A stretch of DNA of 25,909 bases from contig JAYMTF010001146.1 in assembly GCA_036897485.1 (NCBI GenBank), forward strand, positions 1-25,909, given 5' to 3'. A program made the translations under genes and the position numbers. Shown here in pieces: positions 10,172 to 19,590 of the stretch. The notes under the pieces are model-generated. The model had not been told where the DNA came from. It searched no databases and was given only the letters and a program-made list of their open reading frames with translations. How positions within the stretch are numbered: position 1 is the stretch's first letter; every line of letters starts with the position of its first letter. The DNA is from Pelargonium nanum. Its lineage: Eukaryota; Streptophyta; Magnoliopsida; Geraniales; Geraniaceae.

Positions 10172-11594
10172 GCGAGAGCAGTAGTATTTTACCAAAATGG
10201 CCTTGAGTTTGAGCTTGAAGCATCTTTCAAGTGGCATGTTTGCAGTGGTCAGAGAGTTAGTAAAGTGGGGCCTACCTAACTTTAGCCAAAAAGTGGACCC
10301 TACATTTCTCTATTTTTGGAGTTGACCCCAACAAAGTTTTTTTGTGCCAACCTGTCAGGGTATATCCAAATCCAATATCCCAAATGATCTTCAAGATATT
10401 TAAATAAAAAATTACAACTTAAAAAAAAAAAATTACTTGGTTGGATCAGCTTCAAAATATTTTAAAAAATTATTGACTGAAAAAGTTTAAGAGAAATAAT
10501 GCTAGTTTGGTTAGAGCTTGGTATTAAATTATAAAATGTATAAGTTCATACATACTTCGAAATGTAAGTCAGGTTTTAACCTTCTATCATATATGTATTT
10601 GGTGATACAATTCTATAATTGAGGGTGAAAATAATCTATTGGCTTTGTCATTACAATTGTTACAAAATTGTCATTATGTACTTTAAATAATAAAATCAAC
10701 CTCATAATAGGAGGAGATTGATGTTTTGTGGAGTGGTGGAGGGGAAGATTGAGTTCGAAAATTTGTGTTATTCGAGATCTAGAATTGCAGTTCTCGTTTT
10801 GCTTTTATACGAAAATTCACTATATGTTATTTACAACTTTAGAAACATGAATCTTAACTCATATGATTTTACATTTTTACTTAACATATCCCCTTAACAC
10901 CTCAAGCTTCAATTTTTGACATTTTTATCAAAAGAACTTTAAAACTCTAAGTCTATCTAAACATACCACTGGATATCTAATGCACATTTCTAATATGTAT
11001 AGATGGTGAGGACATATCAAATTCAATCCAATCAATTTTGAATTGGATCAGACTGATATGCTCATAATAGACTTTAAAACTTAAATTGACATGCAACTTG
11101 CCGAAATTCATGCATCATGATCCGAACATATTTCAAACCGAGTTTAGATATAATTTCAAATTGACACCTCTTTGAATAATAAGTGGTTCATCACTTCATC
11201 TTATAAAAAATGATGATAAAGTGTGAAAGTCATTTCATAGCTTGCATTACAAGTGAGTCAAGAAGTGCATTGTTATCATCATATTGTCTTTGAAGAGTGA
11301 GTCATGTTCTCTACTACTTCCATTATAACACATATATTAGCAGCTTAAAAATACCACTTGCACATTCTTTATGTAAAGGATATTTAATTAGAAACAGTTC
11401 AAAACTAGTTATACTCAAAGGTTTAACCACAGCTTCAAGACAAGAGATGTTGCACAACAATTCATTTACTGATATGCAGTGAAGTTCAACATTTTGAGAC
11501 TATACACATTATCAGCAAATGCCATACCAGAAACCAGATCAACATTTTGCATATTTACTGAAACCAAACCTTTTGAGTGAAGTGCCATAATATT
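10172..11594. other. Intergenic between calreticulin and H+-PPase
   Basis: About 1.4 kb of AT-rich sequence containing the distal calreticulin upstream region and the 3' untranslated region of the H+-pyrophosphatase (directly left of 11595). I see no coding region, RNA gene or transposon with clear ends. Confidence 0.55.
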
Positions 11595-14500
11595 TCAGAA
11601 CAACTTGAAGAGCTTGCCTCCATGAGCTGCAAAGAATGGAGCAAAAACCAGCGACTCAACCGCCATGAGTTTGATCAGGATGTTAAGCGAAGGACCCGAT
11701 GTGTCCTTCAGAGGATCTCCAATTGTGTCGCCTATTACTGCAGCTTTGTGAGGCTCCGAACCCTTAGGACCTAGCGATTTAGCATGATCAGAAACACCAG
11801 CCTCTATGTACTTCTTTGCATTATCCCAAGCTCCACCTGTGTTTGAAGCTGAAATCGCAACCTATATCGAGAAAAAAAGACACTCAAAAGTCAAATCAAT
11901 TGTAAAACTAGCCTAAAATGGTAAAAAGATGCATAAAACTAGTTAAGGAATGATTATTGCACGTACTTGCACACCAGAAACAAGAGAGCCAGCAAGAACT
12001 CCGGAGAGAGTCTCTACTCCAAACAAGGTTCCGGCGATAAGTGGAGTGAGCATAACCAAAGCACCCGGCGGGATCATTTCCCTGAGAGAAGCATCAGTGG
12101 AGATCTTGACACAATTCGCATAGTCGGGTTTTGCTCTTCCTTCCATGAGCCCCGGGATAGTGTTGAACTGGCGTCGCACTTCTTCAACCATCTTGAGGGC
12201 TGCACTTCCCACACTCTTCATTGTCATGGCTGAGAACCAGTAAGGAAGCATCGCGCCCACGAGCAACCCGATGAAAACCTTCGGGGTCAGCACGTCTACA
12301 GAGCTGATCCCGGCCCTGCTCACAAAGGCGCCAAAGAGGGCTAAAGAAACAAGAGCTGCTGATCCAATTGCAAAACCCTGATACATATGCATAACAGCAA
12401 TAATGAGTTCATTGTACTTGTACATCATCATTTTGTAAGGACTATTTTCAACTTTTGAGCCAAAATGATTCAACAAATTAACATTACCTTGCCAATGGCA
12501 GCTGTGGTGTTCCCAGCAGCATCCAGAGCATCTGTTCTTTCGCGTATCTTGTGGCTCATTCCGGCCATTTCAGCTATACCACCAGCATTGTCGCTTATTG
12601 GGCCATAAGCATCAATGGCAAGGCCAGTGGCAATAGTACTGAGCATCCCCAAAGCCGACATTGCGATTCCATACATGGCAGCAAAGCTGAAGCTCACATA
12701 AATAGCAATGGCAATGGCGAAAATGGGAACGATGACAGACTTGTATCCCAGAGCCAACCCAAAAATCACATTTGTTGCAGCTCCGGTTCTGCAAGAATCT
12801 GCCACATCCTGCACTGGACTGCACATTTTGAACATATCTATCAAAGCAATGTACATACAGATATTGACATCATTTTTATGTACTATCAAAGCAATGTACT
12901 TACCTATACGCATTGCTCGTATAATATTCTGTTGTGTAACCTATAACGAGTCCCGCCCACAAGCCTATTGTAACGCAGAAGAAAAGGTGCCTGCAAGAAC
13001 TCGTTATTCGAATCAGCAATGGGAAATTTAACTACAAAGAGGCTAACATGTTTATTCCTAGCATATATACCAGTTCTTTACGGCCTTTTCAGCTCCGAAG
13101 TTGAAGAGAGTGAACTCTGATGGTAAAGTAAAGAAACTGACAATGCCAATCCCAGCAGTCATGAGGACAGTTGAGATAAGAAGCTGGCGCTTCAACGATG
13201 GTTCAATTTCATTTACTTCCTTAATCTCGCAAAAATCAGTAGCAAAAAGTGTTGTGATCAAGCAAACCACAATCCCCATAGAGCTTATTATCAGAGGATA
13301 AGACATGGCGGTGAGGTCATGACTAATACCGAAGGAGGAAATGGAAGCAACAAAGAGTGCTGCACAAGTGGATTCGGCGTAAGACCCGAACAAGTCAGAG
13401 CCCATCCCAGCAATGTCTCCTACATTGTCACCCACATTGTCTGCAATAACCTGCACAATACAAGCATATGAGAGAGCTGACAATTCGTGTTGACGTGTAG
13501 TGTTTCAATGTCGTGTACAAGCATAACTTTGTGCAACGATTCGTGCAATTAGCTTTGAAAAGGGTTGCAAGAGAAATAGGAAGTTACCGCTGGGTTTCTT
13601 GGATCATCTTCAGGAATATTTCTTTCGACTTTTCCAACAAGATCAGCACCAACATCAGCTGCTTTTGTGTAAATACCTCCTCCAACTCTCCCAAAGAGCG
13701 CCATTGAAGATCCGCCAAGACCATAACCAGTTATGGATTCATAAAGCCCCTCCCAGTCGTCGCCATAGTAGAGTTTAAACACATTGATAGAGATAAATAG
13801 CACCAAAAGCCCATTAGCTGCAAGAAGGAATCCCATCACCGCGCCAGAGCGAAAAGCTGTGATAAATGCCTTCCCAACTCCTTTTCTAGCTTCTAGAGTT
13901 GTTCTGGCATTGGCATAGGTTGCAATCTTCATCCCGAGAAATCCAGAGAGGACAGATGTAAGGCCTCCAAGCAAGAAGGCGATGGTGCTGAAGAAAGCAT
14001 TGGCTAAGGCGGGTTTGCAGAGGTTTCCCGAGTTGTAGGTGCAAGGCTCACTTTTGGTGCTGAAGCCCTTAACTGAGCCAAGGAAGAGGAAGATGATGGC
14101 ACCAAAGACGCCCATGAAAATCCCGAGGTATTTGTACTCAGTGAACAGAAATGAGGTTGCCCCTGGAGAGAAAATACAATGATCATTGATCAATCCAACA
14201 AATACAATGTATGTGTGAGATCAATGAAAATGTTTGATGATCACATGTTCTATGATCTTGATAATTTCTTTTCACTATTTATACCTATTCATACATGTAC
14301 ATGTGCAAGATCCAATTAAGCTAAATTACATAGAGATCAACAGTTTGTAAGACAATTAATTCTAAAACCTGAGTTTCATTCTATTAGAATTTTTGTTCGG
14401 GAATGAGAATTAAGAATCGGAATGAAATTTGGTAACAGACTCAATATGCAGACCTTCCTCGTTTCACCAAAACACAATATTCTAGATTCCCATTCCCAAC

Positions 14501-14916
14501 AATTTTTTATGAAAATGCAAATGCTATCTAAAAGAACTCATAAACCATCAACACAATTTTGTAAGGTCTAAACAACTATAACACACAAGACACAACACAC
14601 TAGTGAGGACAAAACACAAACACCTTATGTGCATCCCAAAATGTCCATCAAAAGCTTCAAATCACAAAACAAAGAGCTCACCTTCAGAAATGGCATTCTG
14701 GATCTCAGCACACTTGATGACAGCTTCAAGATTGTCAACACCTTCCTCTTCTTCTCCTTCAATCAGCTTCTCACTCTCAGTGTAGCCATTGTTGGCCCCA
14801 CCACCAGAGACCTTCACTTTTGAGACCAAGAACCATTGAAGCAGAGCAAACCCAATACCAATCAAAGCAGAAACTGGTATGAGAGCTTGTGCAAGAGTCT
14901 CACCCAACACACCCAT
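11595..14916 (-). CDS. VHP1: Vacuolar H+-translocating inorganic pyrophosphatase, type I
   Basis: Seven exons, 14916-14682, 14162-13588, 13450-13071, 12990-12904, 12818-12488, 12377-11967 and 11861-11595, give 761 residues, the usual size. This multi-span tonoplast pump couples hydrolysis of cytosolic PPi to proton import into the vacuole. Catalytic signatures are intact: [11 protein letters not shown] at 248-258, [18 protein letters not shown] from 274 (Asp274, 278, 282 for Mg-PPi), and [16 protein letters not shown] from 680 (Asp686, Lys689). The GNTTAA motif (528-533) has Ala532 where K+-independent enzymes carry Lys, which marks a K+-stimulated type I enzyme. The N-terminus [10 protein letters not shown] starts with a membrane span, followed by an acidic cytosolic loop (GEEEEG). 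Introns are short (80-137 bp) except the first (519 bp). The gene is complete. Confidence 0.97.
12838..12903. repeat. 45-bp direct duplication spanning H+-PPase intron 4 donor
   Basis: The words ctatcaaagcaatgtacatac (12838-12858) and ctatcaaagcaatgtacttac (12883-12903) differ at one base and are 45 bases apart. The right copy ends at the true intron 4 donor (minus strand GTAAGT). The left copy offers a second donor-like GTATGT inside the 85-bp intron. Confidence 0.8.
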
Positions 14917-16358
14917 TTCAAGAAAATCAAAGTTGTGTCAAGTTCTTGTGTACTTTGATCACTTCTTTTCAGTGGTTTCAGGAAAACAAAACAAAAAAGG
15001 TGGGATTTTTATGTGCAGGCTGTGAAGTGGCACTGCGAGACAGTGCCTTAAATGTGCATTATCCAAAAGATTTGGATTGGATATGGTCATTGGGATCTGC
15101 AAAATTGGTTGGTTTGATTGTTAGATGAGAGGAAGATTCTTGACCTTAAAGCTATTTGAAGAAAGGCTAGTTGGTTTGATTAATAGGTATGTGTCTTTGT
15201 CTCATTTACTATGGTTTTTATCTTGTCTTTATTTATGTACACAGAAGGAACAAGTAATTAAGCTGCCAATGAGATTTGGATCTCTTGCTTCTGTGAACAC
15301 ACTTTTGGTCTTGATCTTGGTGGCAGCTTGTGGATAAGTTTGGCCAAGCAAGCAATAGTAAGCAAAGGATAAACATGGAGAATTTTACTATTTGTTCATT
15401 AATAATCCATATTTATATAACAATAGCTACCACTTTTGGACTTTTGGTTGATCAACATTATTGCTAATTTATGAGTTTAGGTCAAAAGCTCTTTCATAAC
15501 CATTATGACCAATTTGCTTACATGTTAATATCAACACTATTATCTACTAATTATTCTCATTCAACCTGAAGAATAGACTAATTCGAAATCTTGTCACGAT
15601 ATTATTTGATTTTGCAACAAATTTTGTATATTTCTGACAAACTGAAGATATAAATTGGCGAATTTGACAATAAAAATTAAACTATTATGTCGAATCATCT
15701 GTCATTTGAATTGACCGATTTTTATGAACTGCTGAGAAGAAATTTGCCTCATTGTGACAATTGGTGAATTGGCAAGTAAGTTGTCGTTTAATTGATCCGA
15801 ACCGAACATTTCTTCTAAACATTTAAAAGTTCATCTTCTACTATATCAAACCTAATTGGGTCTATTTTCCAGTCCAGACTCGATCATGCCCAACCCTAAG
15901 GACAAATACAAATACTCACAAGTTCATTACAGCAATAAGCAATACATAAGCATGACCACTTTTCAAACAATGTCTTCCTCTCTAAGCAATCAAGCAGATT
16001 CAAACAAATTATAACCAAGTTAATACATATGGAAATTACATTACTGGGACATTCTCAAACTCAAAATCTAATGTAAAAGGGTTTCATCTTCTTCCACTTA
16101 AACTACCCATTTAAAAGAATAAGCATTTGCTTACAGCTGAAATCAATGGAGTAAATGGCTGTTTAGATAATCTTAGAAATGTACCTTGAAGCTCTGTCTC
16201 TTATGTTCCTCGCAAAGTACCTTGCATGTGCCATTTGGTAACCAATCTTCACAGAGGGCACAATCTTGCATTTCATGAGGATGAGATGTACCGATATCAG
16301 AAAACAATCCACCATGAAGATGAACATATGATTTCACCGAAGCTTGAATTCGATGCAA
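14917..16358. other. Intergenic: H+-PPase upstream region and pseudouridine synthase 3' flank
   Basis: About 1.4 kb, AT-rich. The left part must contain the promoter and leader of the H+-pyrophosphatase, which reads leftward from 14916. The right part contains the 3' untranslated region of the pseudouridine synthase. No convincing TATA box, gene or transposon stands out. Confidence 0.5.
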
Positions 16359-19094
16359 TCACGATGGCAATGCATGGCTTGCCCATGAAGGTAGAGGTGC
16401 TCGAAACCTGACCGGAAGACCAGAAATCGGGTGCTCGAAAGACAAGCTCTCAGCGTGAAGCTCGTGGGCTTCGTAAACTTTGTCTTTCCACTCATAGACG
16501 CCTTCGTACCTCACATCCCCTTTTATGGAAATCCCGAGGTACTGACAGTGCAATCGGATTTGATGTGTCCTCCCACTCCGGGGATACGCTCTCACCAAAA
16601 TCTCGTCTTTCCTCGCATCATCACCATCAACTACAGCTTTTTCTTCAACTACTATTGTGTTGTGCTCCGCATCTTTCACGAATTCAGAAACCTCTTTGAA
16701 GCTCCCTTGTCCGTTTACTGATAGCACTTCAAATGAAGTTTCCATGTCCTTGACTGAAGATCCGCCTGGCAGTATCCGACCCACATCTGATACAGCATAC
16801 ACGCGCCAAGCACCGAACTTCGATCGACCATGACCTGATTTGATGGTGATTTTCTCCCACTTTGGAGCTGAGCCAACACACTGAGCTATGTACGTCTTTG
16901 TGACCTCGTGAGCAGTGAAAGCCTTCCCTAGCTTTGCAGCGACTTTGTGTGATTTGGTCACAACCATTACACCGCTAGTATCACGATCAAGCCGATTAGC
17001 AAGATGAAGTTCCGGGGGACTGATTTCGGACCCTGATATAGAATCTCCTGTTAGTTCCTTTCGGCTAGATCCTCATTTATCTAAGTTCAACATAAAAGAA
17101 ATGACTCACTCAACTCAATCAAAAAGAGTTGTTTTGAATATTTCCAGTTACAAACTTTTAAGTATTTCAGTTAACTTATTCCGCAATAAAAGAACACTTA
17201 AATACCAACAAATACCATAGACCAGTAGTTCATAATAAATTGAAATCCAGCACAGAGGCATTTCTCTGTGCACATAAATGTACTCGCCTTTTCCTATTAA
17301 TTACAATCACTTTGCATGAAGTTTAGTAACATAAAGGTATTGAAGGGTCCCTATGATCAAAGCCAAATCGACCCAATCTGTAATTTTCTCATGTTGTACC
17401 CAACCCAAATATTAATTAGGTCTACTTTATGTGACCCAAACCCTCATAATGTGGGTTGGGTTTCGAGGTGCCTATGGGTTCGGGTCCAAATTGCCAACTC
17501 TTGCTTCACGTAACACCTTAGACTCAACATCATTTATATAGCCCGCTCAGTCTCCTCAACTCTAAAATTTATTCATTGTTCACAGTTATGCTACCTCATT
17601 CAATATTAGGACCTCTGCAATAAACACCACAAAACCAGAAGCCTTGTTATTTGAAGAACTCAATCCTTGAACGACAAATCAAATTTTGAACACATTCCAC
17701 AAAACTCAGAATGCTAACCAATGGGGTCTTAACACAAAATGAGTTCAATTACCAATACGAATGGTCGAAGAGATTAAGACGGAAATGGAGGGCTACGCAC
17801 ACTCTAAGTCTCAATGAAAGATGACGGGACAAACAAGAAATAGTGAACAAAACCTACTCCATCCAGAGCCTAGAACTTGGTTCATAAGCCAAAACAGCAA
17901 TATAACACGTAACACAACTCCTTTGACTTAACATCTTTTACACAGTGTAAGGTCCTCTCGACTCTATATCTTATCAACTGTTCATATTTACACTACCTGA
18001 ATTTTGAACAAATACCACAAAACTCGAGAAGATAACCATTGGGATTCTACCACAATGAGGTCATAACCTATGTGAATGGTCCAAAAGATCGAGACATTAA
18101 GGGAGGACTAAGCACTCTTCAAGTAAGAGATTACTGGTCGAACCAGAAATAGTGGACAAAACCTCTTCCATCCAGAGCCTAGAATTTGGATGATATGGTG
18201 CGACAATAGAATACCATGTAACACAACATCTTGGATTTAACATCTAGAGCACTCGGTCCTCTCAAGTCTAATCTTATGATCCTTATCAATTGTTCATATT
18301 TAAACTACCTTGTTCCTCAATAAGACCACTTCAATAAACACCACAAGGCACAAACCATGAACTTGATTATCGGAATAGCTACATCCTTGAACAAGAAAAA
18401 TAAAATTTTGAACACTTCCCACGAAACTCAACTAAACTATCAAAGATAAACTTCTTTTTTTCAACATTCTCAAAATTATGCATATAGAGTTGGATGAATC
18501 AAAAAGTTTCGATTTTTAATACATAGCACCTTAAGCACAAGAATATAAATTGTGTAAGATTCAAAATCTATCACATTTTCTGGGCAAGCAAGCAAGCAAA
18601 CAAACAAACAAGCACAATGTACTAAGAAACAAAGCATCAACTCGGAGACCCAACTCAACGATAAAAAAACGAAACCAATATAAATTCAAAGTACCTTCAC
18701 TGAGTCCGATCGACTCGGCGGAGTCAAACAGAAGCTTGGGAACAGAGGCCAACACGTTCTCGCAGTAGACCCCTTGGGGCTTGTTGATGACGACGAGCCA
18801 TTCGTCCTCGAAAACGACGTCGCTTCTGGATAGAGAAAACAGTTCTGACCTGGGAGTGGCGGTCATTGCTCTGCCGAGCTCTACGTGCCTCGATATTGAC
18901 GGCGGAGGAGGAGACAGTGGCACAGGGTAATTTTTGAGGGATTCAGGGGCATTTTCGGAAATGGGTTGCTGCGCGTCCGCCATGGTGGTGAAGGAGCAGA
19001 ATCTGCGGAAGGGCTTGGCGGCGGCGGCGGCGCCGCTGCGTTGGGAGGAGAAGATGGAGGGAGTGAAACGAAGAACAGATGAAGAGAGGGGCAT
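16359..19094 (-). CDS. RluA-family RNA pseudouridine synthase
   Basis: Two exons, 19094-18695 and 17032-16359, join in frame across a 1662-bp intron to 357 residues. The enzyme isomerises uridine to pseudouridine in RNA. Family motifs are present in order: FEDEWLVVINKPQGVYCE (motif I, about residues 100-117), NRLDRDTSGV (motif II, catalytic Asp149, with Asn in place of the more common His before RLD), KTYIAQCVG with the conserved Tyr, and RSGRTHQIRLHCQYLG (motif III). The N-terminal 37 residues are rich in Ser, Arg and Ala and nearly free of acids, like a plastid or mitochondrial transit peptide. A second ATG at 18981 (MADAQQ) would give a form without it. An upstream in-frame GTG is not used as a start here. 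There is no S4 RNA-binding domain. The substrate RNA cannot be told from sequence. Confidence 0.92.
17507..18445. repeat. Three diverged tandem repeats in pseudouridine synthase intron
   Basis: Units begin with 'cacgtaacac' at about 17507, 17906 and (as catgtaacac) 18215, so lengths are roughly 399, 309 and 230 bases. Shared words include 'tccatccagagcctagaa', 'tgttcatatttacactacct', 'caaataccacaaaactc', 'gaatggtc.aagagatt' and 'aacaccacaa'. The second unit lacks about 90 bases found in the first, and the third is cut short. No open reading frame is conserved between units. The origin is unknown; it is not a transposon type I recognise. Confidence 0.75.
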
Positions 19095-19590
19095 TACAGT
19101 AATTTGAGACAGAGATAATTTCAGATCCACGAAAATAAATTAATATTTCTTGCTATTATATCAAACCATATGGGCCGGGCTTAAAATGGGCCGGACCTAA
19201 ATATAAAATTGATGTATGCGTAGTACGCATACCAGCGCACTATAGAGTCAGCTGAAACAAAAGCCGGCCATATCTATAAGTCGTGCGCCGTTCTTCGTCG
19301 CAGCCACGACGGCGAATCTCAGTTACGAAACATTGGTAAGTTTATTTCAATTTCTCTTCCAGTTTCTGTTTGTTTCCCGGGAAAATATGACCCATCTAAC
19401 TTTTCCCGGAAAAAGTTCATTTTCAGGAACCGGGTATTGGTGAAGAGTCTCTATTTCTAAAATTTGCGTAGAGTAATCGAAGATATGAATCTTAAATAAC
19501 CTAATTTTTCTGGTATTTGAATCTCAGAATCGCTTGTTCCCATTAATTGATTCTGAGTGAATACTGAAGAGAAGATTTGAGGTGAAAGGA
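19095..19590. promoter_or_regulatory. Bidirectional promoter region with two site II elements
   Basis: Only 496 bases separate the start codons of the pseudouridine synthase (minus) and the SHG1-like gene (plus). TGGGCC occurs at 19171-19176 and again at 19187-19192, 16 bases apart. Site II words are common in promoters of housekeeping and organelle-related plant genes and act in both orientations. No TATA box is clear for either gene. Shared control is an inference from spacing and motif position. Confidence 0.6.
19336..19527 (+). other. Probable 5' UTR intron of the SHG1-like gene
   Basis: A good donor (TTG|GTAAGT at 19336) and acceptor (ATCTCAG ending at 19527) bracket 192 T-rich bases upstream of the start codon. 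Removing it would leave a leader from roughly 19300 to 19335 joined to 19528-19590. Confidence 0.5.

Noticed and set aside
11967..12946. Plus-strand frames opposite the H+-PPase exons
   Set aside because: They mirror conserved membrane-protein exons; no family resemblance.
17507..18445. CRISPR-like or centromeric satellite array
   Set aside because: Three long diverged units inside a plant intron, with no short regular repeats or spacers and too few units for a satellite.
19095..19130. Upstream GTG extension of the pseudouridine synthase
   Set aside because: Plant nuclear genes rarely start at GTG; the first ATG at 19094 already gives a plausible transit peptide.
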